Positions 1 to 8,160 of a stretch of DNA of 64,000 nt are shown piece by piece. The notes beneath the pieces were generated by a model, which was not told the origin of the DNA, made no database searches, and worked only from the letters and a program-made list of their open reading frames with translations. The translations under genes were made by a program, and so were the position numbers. The first letter of the stretch is position 1, and each line of letters starts with the position of its first letter. The stretch covers positions 186,001-250,000 of the forward strand of contig JAXMFT010000003.1 of NCBI GenBank assembly GCA_046347635.1, written 5' to 3'. Source of the stretch: JAGVSZ01 sp019137045. Lineage in GTDB: Bacteria > Pseudomonadota > Gammaproteobacteria > Burkholderiales > SG8-39.

Positions 1-38
1 GGCTGCCCTGGTGAGGAGCGCGGTGACGCGCGCCGGCG

Positions 39-2552
39 TCACTTCGCCACGCTGATCTCGACGCGGCGTCCCTCCGCGTCCTGGCCCGCCCCGACGATGA
101 CCTCTTCCGGCTTCCTGAGGTTGATCCGGTCTTCGGCGACGCCGGCGGCCTTCAGCGCGTCGCGCACCGCCATGGCGCGCTGCTTGGCGAGCTCGAGGTT
201 CTGCTCGGCGTTGCCGCTCTTGTCGGCGAACCCCGAGAGATCCACCTTGAGGCCGGCGTTCTGCTTCATGGCCTGCGCCACCGCGGCGACGGTCTTCTGA
301 TCCTCCCCGCCCAGCGTCGTCTTGCCGGTCTCGAAGTACAGGCGGGCCGGGAGCGCGCCCGCCGGAGCCGGCGCAGGGGTCGCGGCGGTGACCGGTGCCG
401 CGGCGGGCGTCGCCGGCGCCGCGGCGGTGAGCGCCGCAGGCGCAGTCGCCGCGGCGACCTTGCCGTGATCGCCCCCGCCCGCCATCAGCGGCACGATCAG
501 CAGCGCGACGATGTTGATGATCTTGATGAGCGGGTTCACCGCCGGGCCGGCAGTGTCCTTGTACGGGTCGCCGACCGTGTCCCCCGTCACCGCGGCCTTG
601 TGGGCGTCGGACCCCTTGCCGCCGTGATTGCCGTCCTCGATGTACTTCTTCGCGTTGTCCCACGCGCCGCCGCCCGTGGTCATCGAGATGGCGACGAAGA
701 GACCGGTGACGATCGTGCCCATCAGCACGCCGCCGAGCGCCTGCGGGCCGAGCGCGAGCCCGATCACGATCGGGATCAGCACCGGCAGCAGCGACGGAAC
801 GATCATCTCCTTGATCGCCGCGCGGGTGAGCATGTCGACCGCCGTGCCGTACTCCGGCTTGGCCTTGCCTTCCATGATCCCCGGGATCTCCTTGAACTGC
901 CGGCGCACTTCCATCACCACCGAGCCGGCCGCGCGCCCCACCGCCTCCATCGCCATCGCGCCGAAGAGGTACGGCACCATGCCGCCGATGAAGAGCCCGA
1001 TGATCACCATGTGGTTCGACAGGTCGAAGCTCAGGTGCTGGCCGGCGCTCTCCAGCGCGTGGGTGTAGTCGGCGAACAGCACCAGCGCCGCCAGTCCCGC
1101 CGAGCCGATCGCGTAACCCTTGGTGACCGCCTTGGTGGTGTTGCCGACCGCGTCGAGCGGGTCGGTGATGTCGCGCACCGAATCGGGCAGGTCGGCCATC
1201 TCGGCGATGCCGCCCGCGTTGTCCGTGATCGGGCCGTAGGCGTCGAGCGCCACGATGATGCCGGTCATCGACAGCATCGAGGTCGCCGCGATCGCGATGC
1301 CGTACAGGCCGGCCAGCCAGTAGGAGAGGAAGATCGCGACGCACACCGCGATCACCGGCCAGGCGGTGGCCTTCATCGACACGCCGATGCCGGCGATGAT
1401 GTTGGTCGCGTGCCCGGTGGTCGAGGCCTGCGCGACGTGCTTCACCGGCCTGAACTGCGTGCCGGTGTAGTACTCGGTGATCCACACCATGAAGCCGGTG
1501 AGGACGAGGCCGACCACGGCCGCCGCCCACAGCTGCCACACCGCGACGAACTTGCGCCCGCCCGCGACGTCGAACGGCACGCTCGCCAGCACCTCGCCCA
1601 TGATCCACTGGGTGATCGGATAGAACGCGACGAGCGCCAGGATCCCCGCCACCCACAGGCCGCGATAGAGCGCGGGCATCACGTTCTTGTCGCCCGCCTT
1701 CGCCTTCACGAACCAGGTGCCGACGATGGAGGCGATGATCGAGAAGCCGCCGATCACGAGCGGGTAGATGACCGCCGCGGCGGAGGTGGTCTTCACCATC
1801 AGCGCGCCGAGCAGCATGGTCGCGATCAGCGTCACCGCGTAGGTCTCGAACAGGTCGGCCGCCATCCCGGCGCAGTCGCCGACGTTGTCGCCGACGTTGT
1901 CCGCGATCACCGCCGGATTGCGCGGATCGTCCTCGGGGATGCCGGCCTCGACCTTGCCGACGAGGTCGGCGCCGACGTCGGCACCCTTGGTGAAGATGCC
2001 GCCCCCGAGCCGCGCGAAGATCGAGATCAGCGACCCGCCGAAGCCGAGCCCGACGAGCGGCTTGAGCGTCTCGATCAGCGGCTGGCCGCCCTGCCCGGCC
2101 GCCTGCAGCAGCCAGAAGTAGCCGGCAACGCCGAGCAGCCCGAGGCCCACCACCAGCAGGCCGGTGATCGCGCCGCCGCGAAACGCCACCGCGAGCGCCT
2201 CGTTCAGCCCCTTGCGCGCGGCCTCGGCGGTGCGCACGTTGGAGCGCACCGACACGTTCATGCCGATGATCCCGGACAGCCCGGACAGGATCGCCCCGAT
2301 CGCGAAGCCCCAGGCGGTCGGCCACCCCAGGCCGGGCACGAGCCCGATCACGACGAAGAGCACCAGGCCGACGATCGCGATCGTGTAGTACTGGCGCCTG
2401 AGATAGGCGACCGCGCCCTGGCGCACCGCCCCGGCGATCTCGCGCATGCGCGCATTGCCCTCGGGCTGGCGCAGGATCCAGCCGATCGAGTAGAAGCCGT
2501 AGACGATCGCGAGGACCGCGCAGCCGAGCGCGAACAGAAGTGCGGTGTTCAT
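39..2552 (-). CDS. hppA: K+-independent H+-translocating pyrophosphatase with C-terminal OmpA-like domain
   Basis: Integral membrane pump that couples PPi hydrolysis to proton export. The substrate loop near residues 183-237 carries DVGADLVGKVE and DNVGDNVGD, typical of membrane pyrophosphatases. GNTTKA has Lys at residue 474, the position that in this family marks K+-independent enzymes (Ala in K+-dependent ones). After the last membrane segment, an Ala/Pro-rich linker (about residues 690-735) leads to an OmpA-like domain (about 736-837) with GFADKSGNAEQN and RRVEISV motifs. The usual enzyme is 660-720 aa, so the 837 aa length comes from this extension. Family topology puts both termini outside the cytoplasm, so the tail could reach peptidoglycan (inference). 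Transcribed after pfp, with its own -10 element in the gap. Confidence 0.95.
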   Translation of the reverse strand: MNTALLFALGCAVLAIVYGFYSIGWILRQPEGNARMREIAGAVRQGAVAYLRRQYYTIAIVGLVLFVVIGLVPGLGWPTAWGFAIGAILSGLSGIIGMNVSVRSNVRTAEAARKGLNEALAVAFRGGAITGLLVVGLGLLGVAGYFWLLQAAGQGGQPLIETLKPLVGLGFGGSLISIFARLGGGIFTKGADVGADLVGKVEAGIPEDDPRNPAVIADNVGDNVGDCAGMAADLFETYAVTLIATMLLGALMVKTTSAAAVIYPLVIGGFSIIASIVGTWFVKAKAGDKNVMPALYRGLWVAGILALVAFYPITQWIMGEVLASVPFDVAGGRKFVAVWQLWAAAVVGLVLTGFMVWITEYYTGTQFRPVKHVAQASTTGHATNIIAGIGVSMKATAWPVIAVCVAIFLSYWLAGLYGIAIAATSMLSMTGIIVALDAYGPITDNAGGIAEMADLPDSVRDITDPLDAVGNTTKAVTKGYAIGSAGLAALVLFADYTHALESAGQHLSFDLSNHMVIIGLFIGGMVPYLFGAMAMEAVGRAAGSVVMEVRRQFKEIPGIMEGKAKPEYGTAVDMLTRAAIKEMIVPSLLPVLIPIVIGLALGPQALGGVLMGTIVTGLFVAISMTTGGGAWDNAKKYIEDGNHGGKGSDAHKAAVTGDTVGDPYKDTAGPAVNPLIKIINIVALLIVPLMAGGGDHGKVAAATAPAALTAAAPATPAAAPVTAATPAPAPAGALPARLYFETGKTTLGGEDQKTVAAVAQAMKQNAGLKVDLSGFADKSGNAEQNLELAKQRAMAVRDALKAAGVAEDRINLRKPEEVIVGAGQDAEGRRVEISVAK

Positions 2553-2633
2553 CGATTCCCCCTCATTGCGACGGGCGATCTTCGGAGCGTGCGCGACGCG
2601 CGCGCGTCGCCGGCAGCCCGGGCCCGGGTTCTT

Positions 2634-2673
2634 GAAAGGCGCGGATTATAGCCCGGGCGGGGGCTACGGATCG
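2634..2673 (-). promoter_or_regulatory. Probable hppA promoter with perfect TATAAT
   Basis: On the minus strand a TATAAT hexamer (2645-2650) lies in the 111-bp gap between pfp and hppA, about 95 bp before the hppA ATG. No good -35 is seen at 16-18 bp spacing. The 18 bases CTATAATCCGCGCCTTTC (2634-2651) recur exactly at the rpmB promoter. The CCGCG discriminator is GC-rich. Confidence 0.5.
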
Positions 2674-3923
2674 AAGCGCGCAAGCCGCCGCGCCACCGGC
2701 GCGTTGCGCAGGCGCACGTAGTCGGGCAGCCCGTTGCGGTAGGCGGGGTAATCCTCGCCCCGCACCAGCGGGGAGAGGTATCGGCGGCACGCGGGCGTGA
2801 TGTGAAAGCCGTCCGCGTCGATGAACTCGCGCGGCATCGTGCGCTCCACGTTCGCCACGTCCTTCAGCTCGGCGACCCCGACCTTCCAGCGGTAGGGCTG
2901 GTCCGCGACCCGCACGATCGTGGGCATCACCGCATTGCGCCCCGCGAGCGCGAGCCGGACCGCGGCCGCACCGAGGCGGTAGGCCTGCTCGACGTCGGTG
3001 CGCGAGGCGATGTGCCGCGCGGCGCGCTGCAGGTAGTCGGCCACCGCGGCGTGATGCTTGTAGCCGAGCCGCGCGGTGATCAGGTCGGCGACCAGGCGCG
3101 CGGCGCCGCCGAGCTGCTTGTGGCCGAACGCGTCCTGGAAACCCGTCTCCGCGACGAACTTGCCGTCCGCGCGCCGCAGCCCCTCCGAGACCGCGATCGA
3201 GCACCAGCCGAGGCGCGCCACCGTCGCCTCCACCCGCGCGAGGAACTTCGCCTCGTCGAACGGCACCTCGGGAAAGAGCAGGACCTGCGGCCCGTCGCCG
3301 GGCCGCTCCGCCGCGAGCCCGCACGCGGCGGTGATCCAGCCGGCGTGCCGCCCCATCACTTCCAGCACGAACACCTGCGTCGACGTGGTGTGCATCGAGG
3401 CGACGTCCAGGCTCGCTTCGCGGATCGAGGTGGCCACGTACTTCGCCACCGAGCCGAAGCCGGGACACACGTCGGTCAGCGGCAGGTCGTTGTCGATCGT
3501 CTTCGGGATCCCGATGCACCCGACCTCGTACCCGAGCGACGCGCCGATCGCGGACACCTTGTAGGCGGTGTCCATCGAGTCGTTGCCGCCGTTGTAGAGG
3601 AAGTAGCGGACGTCGTGCGCGCGCAGCACCTCGATCAGGCGCTCGTACTGGGCGCGGTCCTGCTCGGGCGTCTTGAGCTTGTAGCGGCACGACCCGAAGG
3701 CCGCCCCCGGAGTCTCGCGCAGGCGCGCGATCGCGGACGCGGTCTCGCGGCCGGTGTCGATCAGGTCCTCGGCCAGCGCGCCGATGATTCCGTTGCGCGC
3801 GGCGTACACCTTGCCGATCCGGCCGCGCGCCGCGCGCGCGGCCTGGATGACGCCGGCGGCCGTGGCGTTGATGACGGCGGTCGGTCCGCCCGACTGGGCA
3901 TAGAGGACGTTGGGGGGTCTCAT
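2664..3923 (-). CDS. pfp: Pyrophosphate-dependent 6-phosphofructokinase
   Basis: Phosphorylates fructose 6-phosphate using PPi, reversibly, in the cytoplasm. The N-terminus NVLYAQSGGPTAVINAT is the family's phosphate loop. GGND followed by Ser has Asp at the fourth position, where ATP-dependent enzymes have Gly. PKTIDND supplies the Lys and catalytic Asp expected of PPi-users. The third residue of the loop is Asn rather than the more usual Asp (GGDD). The ATG at 3923 begins right at the conserved domain and gives 419 aa; an upstream in-frame extension to 3974 has no support. It sits directly upstream of hppA, as in methanotrophs where hppA and pfp are linked, suggesting that PPi made or used by Pfp is balanced by the pump. 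Confidence 0.93.
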   Translation of the reverse strand: MRPPNVLYAQSGGPTAVINATAAGVIQAARAARGRIGKVYAARNGIIGALAEDLIDTGRETASAIARLRETPGAAFGSCRYKLKTPEQDRAQYERLIEVLRAHDVRYFLYNGGNDSMDTAYKVSAIGASLGYEVGCIGIPKTIDNDLPLTDVCPGFGSVAKYVATSIREASLDVASMHTTSTQVFVLEVMGRHAGWITAACGLAAERPGDGPQVLLFPEVPFDEAKFLARVEATVARLGWCSIAVSEGLRRADGKFVAETGFQDAFGHKQLGGAARLVADLITARLGYKHHAAVADYLQRAARHIASRTDVEQAYRLGAAAVRLALAGRNAVMPTIVRVADQPYRWKVGVAELKDVANVERTMPREFIDADGFHITPACRRYLSPLVRGEDYPAYRNGLPDYVRLRNAPVARRLARFDP

Positions 3924-4015
3924 GACGCGTGCACCGACGAAGGGCGGTTCCATTATCCCGCGCCGGAGCGGCACGGCCCAACTTCCGCGGCGACGCCGCC
4001 GCGCTCGCCCCTCGG

Positions 4016-4669
4016 CTAGGTCAGGGCGGCGAACGCCCGCGCGCGGATCTCGTCCACGGCGCCCACGCCCGAGATCTTCCGGTACTGCGGCGCGCGCGCG
4101 TCGCCCGTGGCCGCCCAGCGGGCGAAATAGTCGACCAGCGCCCGGGTCTGGGCGTGGTAGACCTCGAGCCGCTTGCGCACCGTTTCGGCGCGATCGTCAT
4201 CGCGCTGGATCAGCGGCTCGCCGGTCACGTCGTCGCGATCGGCCACCCGCGGCGGGTTGAAGCGCACGTGATAGGTGCGCCCCGATGCGACGTGCACCCG
4301 CCGCCCGCCCATGCGCGCGACGATCTCCTCGTCCGGGACGTCGATCTCGAGCACGAACTCGACCGTCACGCCGGCGGCGCGCATCGCTTCGGCCTGGGGC
4401 AGCGTGCGCGGGAAGCCGTCGAAGAGGTACCCCTCCGCGCAGTCGGGCCGCGCGAGGCGCTCCTGGACGAGCGCCACCACGATGTCGTCGGAGACGAGCT
4501 GTCCCGAGTCCATCACCTTCTTCGCCGCGAGGCCGAGCGGCGTTCCCGCCTTCATGGCGGCCCGCAGCATGTCGCCGGTCGAGATCTGCGGAATGCGGTA
4601 GCGCTCGGCGATGAACTGCGCCTGCGTGCCCTTGCCGGCGCCGGGCGGGCCGAGGAGGATGAGTCGCAT
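4016..4669 (-). CDS. adk: Adenylate kinase
   Basis: Interconverts ATP + AMP and 2 ADP. The N-terminal P-loop GPPGAGKGTQ follows MRLILL, which fixes the ATG at 4669. DGFPRT, the AMP-binding motif, is at about residues 84-89, and the LID region includes GRTYHVRFNPP. Its 217 aa match the long bacterial form. There are no Cys pairs in the LID, so no zinc site. It lies downstream of kdsB and upstream of pfp/hppA on the same strand with an 88-bp gap to kdsB. Next to two PPi enzymes it would recycle AMP from PPi-forming ligase reactions (inference). Confidence 0.97.
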   Translation of the reverse strand: MRLILLGPPGAGKGTQAQFIAERYRIPQISTGDMLRAAMKAGTPLGLAAKKVMDSGQLVSDDIVVALVQERLARPDCAEGYLFDGFPRTLPQAEAMRAAGVTVEFVLEIDVPDEEIVARMGGRRVHVASGRTYHVRFNPPRVADRDDVTGEPLIQRDDDRAETVRKRLEVYHAQTRALVDYFARWAATGDARAPQYRKISGVGAVDEIRARAFAALT

Positions 4670-4757
4670 GCGGGCCGGTGGGGCTCTTCGGTTGGCGAAG
4701 CGATGACGATAGCCTCTCGGCCGCGACCCGGTCAAACCGGCGGGCCGGCGCGCGCGT

Positions 4758-5540
4758 TCAGGCCGGCCCGGCGAACAGCCGGCGGGTCCGCTCCAGATCC
4801 TGCGGCGTGTCCACCCCGGGCGGAAGCTCCGCGTCGGCGACGATGACCGCAATGCGGTGGCCGTGCCAGAGCGCGCGCAGCTGCTCGAGCGCCTCGAAGC
4901 GCTCGATCGGGGCGGGGGCGAGTTTCGCGTAGGCACGCAGGAATCCGGCGCGGTAGGCGTACAGCCCGAGGTGGTGGAAGGCGGGCAGGCCTTGCGGAAG
5001 CGCGGCCGCGGCGCCGCCGGCGGCGATGGCGTCGCGCGCGTACGGGATCGGCGCGCGGCTGAAGTAGAGCGCGTAGCCCGCGTGGTCGCAGACCACTTTC
5101 ACCACGTTCGGGTTGCGCATCCGGTCCGGGTCGGTGATCGGCACGCAGGCGGTGGCCATCGCGGCCGTGGTCCGCTGCGCGAGGGCGTGCGCCAGCCGGC
5201 CGACGAGTTCGGGCGGAACGAGCGGTTCGTCGCCCTGCACGTTCACCACCAGCTCGTCGTCGGCGAGCCCGAGCGCGGACGCGGCCTCCGCCAGGCGGTC
5301 GGTCCCGGACGCATGGTCCGCGCGCGTGAGCAGCGCGTCGCAGCCGTGCTCGCGCGCCGCGGCGACGATCCGCGCATCGTCGGTCGCGATCCAGACCGCG
5401 CCGGCGCCGCTCGCCCGCGCCCGCTCGGCGACGCGCACGACCATCGGCTTGCCGCCGAGGTCGGCGAGCGCCTTGCCGGGCAGCCGACTCGACGCGTAAC
5501 GGGCGGGGATGAGGACGGTGAAGCGCAGCAGCCCGGGCAT
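4758..5540 (-). CDS. kdsB: CMP-KDO synthetase
   Basis: Activates 3-deoxy-manno-octulosonate with CTP for lipid A-core assembly. The nucleotidyltransferase signature IPARYASSRLPGK lies at residues 11-23. VVNVQGDEPL is the metal/CTP-binding segment. Length 260 aa against a usual of about 250. It begins 20 bp after the small Trm112-like gene and shares strand and neighbourhood with lpxK, an arrangement common in betaproteobacteria. No irregularities seen. Confidence 0.96.
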   Translation of the reverse strand: MPGLLRFTVLIPARYASSRLPGKALADLGGKPMVVRVAERARASGAGAVWIATDDARIVAAAREHGCDALLTRADHASGTDRLAEAASALGLADDELVVNVQGDEPLVPPELVGRLAHALAQRTTAAMATACVPITDPDRMRNPNVVKVVCDHAGYALYFSRAPIPYARDAIAAGGAAAALPQGLPAFHHLGLYAYRAGFLRAYAKLAPAPIERFEALEQLRALWHGHRIAVIVADAELPPGVDTPQDLERTRRLFAGPA

Positions 5541-5560
5541 CGCGTGGCCCTCCCGCGCGC

Positions 5561-5758
5561 TCAGCGCTTCGCGCGCCAGGACTCGAGCTCGTCGGGCGAG
5601 AGGCGGCGCGCCTCGTCCTCGAGCATCACCGGGATGCCGTCGCGGATGGGGTAGGCGAGCCCGCTCTCGAGTGCGATCAGCTCCTGCGCCTGCCGGTCGA
5701 AGATGAGCGGCCCCTTGGTGACCGGGCAGACGAGGATGTCAAGCAGCTTGGGGTCCAT
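5561..5758 (-). CDS. Trm112-like small protein (YcaR type)
   Basis: A 65-residue protein starting MDPKLLDILVCPVTKGPL with one Cys at position 11, followed by a short beta-rich stretch ending in AYPIRDGIPVML. This is the Trm112/UPF0434 family. Its members in bacteria are usually encoded between lpxK and kdsB, exactly as here. Eukaryotic Trm112 activates methyltransferases; the bacterial role is not well defined. The gene overlaps the 3' end of lpxK by 20 bp, so translation is probably coupled. Confidence 0.9.
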   Translation of the reverse strand: MDPKLLDILVCPVTKGPLIFDRQAQELIALESGLAYPIRDGIPVMLEDEARRLSPDELESWRAKR

Positions 5759-6776
5759 GGATGCGCGCCGCGAGCAGGTCCGCGAGACGCGGATCGACCC
5801 GCGCCTGCACCCGGAGCGCGACGAGATCGTCGCGGCCGAATGCGCGGCATTTTACTGCATCCTTCTCGGTCATCAGCACGCTGTCGCAGTCGGCGAAGTC
5901 GAGCTCGGACGCGCGCCAGGGGTGGTGGTCGGGAAAGGCGTGCGGCACGAACTGCAGCCCGAGGCCGCGCAGCGTGGCGAAGAAGCGGGCCGGATTCCCG
6001 ATGCCCGCGACGGCGTGGAGCCGCCTGCCGCGCAGCGCCGCGAGCGCCACCTCCTCGCCGCGCCCGCCGACGCGTCGGAAGCCATCCGGGACGAGGCGCA
6101 TCTCGAACGCGCCGGCCGCCGCGCCGCCGTTGACCACCACCGCGTCCACCGTCCGCCCGGCCGGCTCGCGCAGCGGCCCGGCCGGCAGCAGCAGCCCGTT
6201 GCCGTGGCCGCGCTCGTCCTCGACCGCGATCTCGAAGTCGCGCGCGAGCGCGTAGTGCTGGAGCCCGTCGTCGCACACCAGCACGTCGCAGCGCGGATGC
6301 ACCGCGAGGAGCCCGCGCGCCGCCGCGACGCGGTCGCGCCCGATCCACACCGGGACGCGGCTGCGCTCGGCGAGCAGCACCGGCTCGTCGCCGCAGCGCG
6401 CCGGGTCGCCGTCGGCAGGGACGGCGCGCGCCGGCCCGCCCGCGCCGCGATAGCCGCGCGAGAGGATCCCGGGGTGGCGCCCGCAGCGCTGCAGCGCCTC
6501 TACCACCCAGAGCACCAGCGGGGTCTTGCCGGTGCCCCCCGCGACGAGGTTGCCGACGATCACGACGGGAACCGGCAGGCGCTGCGCGGAAAGGATTCCG
6601 GCGCGGTAAGCGGCGCGGCGCAGGCGGACGGCGAGGCCGAACGCGACGCCGAGCGGCGCGAGCGCGATCGAGAGCGCGCTCAGGCGATACCAGTGCCGCT
6701 CGGGGAATGAAGCAGGCGCGTCCAACCCTCTCGCCCCGGAATCGTCGCGCGGGAGGCGTCCCGCGCCGCGCGTCAC
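5739..6776 (-). CDS. lpxK: Tetraacyldisaccharide 4'-kinase (lipid A synthesis)
   Basis: Inner-membrane kinase that phosphorylates the lipid A disaccharide at 4'. After a hydrophobic N-terminal segment, the Walker A loop GNLVAGGTGKTPL is clear at about residues 66-78, and SRGYRG follows. The frame has no suitable ATG. A GTG at 6776 overlaps the exbD stop (GTGA) and gives 345 aa, near the family length, so I use it. A start further upstream would be antisense-type shadow sequence through exbD. Translational coupling to exbD is likely. Confidence 0.93.
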   Translation of the reverse strand: MTRGAGRLPRDDSGARGLDAPASFPERHWYRLSALSIALAPLGVAFGLAVRLRRAAYRAGILSAQRLPVPVVIVGNLVAGGTGKTPLVLWVVEALQRCGRHPGILSRGYRGAGGPARAVPADGDPARCGDEPVLLAERSRVPVWIGRDRVAAARGLLAVHPRCDVLVCDDGLQHYALARDFEIAVEDERGHGNGLLLPAGPLREPAGRTVDAVVVNGGAAAGAFEMRLVPDGFRRVGGRGEEVALAALRGRRLHAVAGIGNPARFFATLRGLGLQFVPHAFPDHHPWRASELDFADCDSVLMTEKDAVKCRAFGRDDLVALRVQARVDPRLADLLAARIHGPQAA

Positions 6777-7192
6777 CTGCCGGCCGACTGCTGCACCGAG
6801 AACGACACGTTGCTGTAGCCGGCGAGCCGCGCCGCCTCCATGACGTTGATCGAGAGCTGGAGGTTGGACTTGGCATCGCCGTTGATGATCACGATCGGGT
6901 CCTTGAGCGCGCTGCCGGCCTGCTTGAGCGCCTCGGCGAGCTGCGCGGCGGAGGTCGCCTGCACCGGCCTGCGGTCGATGGTCAGCTCGCCGGTCGCGCT
7001 GATGGTGACGTTGATCTCGTTCGGGCGGTCGGCCTGCTTGTCCGCCGCGGCGCTCGGCAGGTTGATCTGCAGCTCGGCGTACTTCGAGTAGGTGGTCGTG
7101 ACCATGAGGAAGATGAGGATCACGAGCAGCACGTCGATCAGCGGGATCAGGTTGATCTCCGGATCCTCCTTCCAGTGGCTGCGGAAGTTCAC
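6773..7192 (-). CDS. exbD: ExbD/TolR-family energy transducer
   Basis: A 139-residue protein with one N-terminal transmembrane segment (IPLIDVLLVILIFLMVTTTY). It carries the conserved membrane Asp (LIDVLLVILIF) used for proton passage in ExbD/TolR/MotB, followed by a periplasmic domain. The start is GTG (NFRSHWKEDPEINLIPLID). It forms a pair with the ExbB-like gene 15 bp upstream. No tonB, tolA or pal gene is in the window, so the powered partner is unknown; this pair next to lpxK is a standard betaproteobacterial arrangement. Confidence 0.92.
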   Translation of the reverse strand: MNFRSHWKEDPEINLIPLIDVLLVILIFLMVTTTYSKYAELQINLPSAAADKQADRPNEINVTISATGELTIDRRPVQATSAAQLAEALKQAGSALKDPIVIINGDAKSNLQLSINVMEAARLAGYSNVSFSVQQSAGR

Positions 7193-7207
7193 GCCGCGCG
7201 CGCCCGC

Positions 7208-7813
7208 TCAGTTCCGATCGCCGTGGACGATGTCGACCAGGCGCAGGGCCTGCTGCTCCATCTCGATCACGAAGCTCTCGACCTTGCCGCGGAAGTGCCG
7301 GAAGAAGATGGTCGCGGGCACCGCGATCAGGATCCCGAAGCCCGCGTTGTAGAGCGCGATCGAGATCCCGTGCGCGAGCTGCGCCGGGTTCGCACCGGTG
7401 GGGTTCTGCGACCCGAAGATTTCGATCATGCCCACGATCGTGCCGAACAGGCCCCACAGCGGGCTGATCGCGGCGATCGTGCCGAGCGTGGTGAGAAAGC
7501 GCTCGAGGTCGTGCGTCACCGCGCGCCCCTCGTCCTCGATCGCTTCCTTCATCACCGGACGCGGCGCCTTGTGGCTGCGCAGTCCGGCGGCGAGCACGCG
7601 GCCGAGCGGTGAGTCACGGTAGAGGTTCTCGAGCAGCTGCGCGCCGACGCCCTGCTTCCGGTAGGCGTCCACCACCTTGTCGAGCAGTCCGGTGGGCACG
7701 ATCCTGGAGCGCCGCAGCACGATCGCGCGCTCGATGATGAGCGCGACGGCGATGACCGAGGCGAGCAGCAGGAACCAGATCGGCCATCCGGCCGCTTGAA
7801 TGATTGCGAACAC
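7208..7813 (-). CDS. exbB: ExbB/TolQ/MotA-family proton channel
   Basis: A 201-residue membrane protein with three predicted segments: one at the N-terminus (IWFLLLASVIAVALIIERAIV) and two in the C-terminal half (LGTIAAISPLWGLFGTIVGM and GFGILIAVPATIFFRHF). It begins with GTG. The TLGTIAAISPLWGLFGTV-like block and the A-x-P motif in the last helix are typical of ExbB/TolQ. With ExbD it should form a proton-driven motor in the inner membrane. The upstream gap holds DnaA-box-like sites. Confidence 0.92.
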   Translation of the reverse strand: MFAIIQAAGWPIWFLLLASVIAVALIIERAIVLRRSRIVPTGLLDKVVDAYRKQGVGAQLLENLYRDSPLGRVLAAGLRSHKAPRPVMKEAIEDEGRAVTHDLERFLTTLGTIAAISPLWGLFGTIVGMIEIFGSQNPTGANPAQLAHGISIALYNAGFGILIAVPATIFFRHFRGKVESFVIEMEQQALRLVDIVHGDRN

Positions 7814-8160
7814 GCGCGCGATTTCAACGAAAAATCAAAGCACGCGACTTTAGCGGCGACGCCCGTCCTCGGCAACAACGCGCGTCGGCGCGCGGCGTGC
7901 GCGATGCCGGTGGCATCGCCGGTTATCCACAGATGTTGTGGATAAGGTTGTGCATAGTGTGTCGATAGCGGACTTAAGTGGACTGTGCGAAAAGGGATTT
8001 CGTTCGCTGCTGATTTGCGCGTCGCCTCGGATTCTTCTTTCGAATCAGTAATCTATGGACCGCTCCGTAGGGGAGCAGGACGCGCGCACCGACCCCGCCG
8101 TCGGCGGGGCGACGATTGTGGATAGGTTAACATCCCCGCATGGCCGGAGAGCCAGCATCC
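7814..8160. other. Divergent exbB-xseA gap, 347 bp
   Basis: Non-coding region between two diverging genes. It is less GC-rich than its surroundings in places (7820-7860 and 7960-8060). It contains three DnaA-box-like nonamers at 7923-7957 and one at 8117-8125, described separately. No RNA gene is recognised. Confidence 0.6.
7923..7957. promoter_or_regulatory. Cluster of DnaA-box-like nonamers
   Basis: A perfect DnaA box TTATCCACA (7923-7931) is followed after 5 bp by the perfect inverted copy TGTGGATAA (7937-7945). A one-mismatch copy TGTGCATAG (7949-7957) comes 3 bp later. A fourth near-match TGTGGATAG lies at 8117-8125, just before xseA. Two perfect inverted boxes plus a third within 35 bp are unlikely by chance in about 70 percent GC DNA. 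Whether they serve DnaA titration, gene regulation or origin function is not known. Confidence 0.6.

Noticed and set aside
465..2651. Long plus-strand frame opposite hppA (728 codons)
   Set aside because: Arg/His/Asp-rich composition without domains, antisense to a clear gene; a GC-driven shadow.
7814..8160. Calling this gap the replication origin
   Set aside because: DnaA boxes are present, but no dnaA, dnaN, gyrB or AT-rich 13-mer array is seen, so origin status is not claimed.
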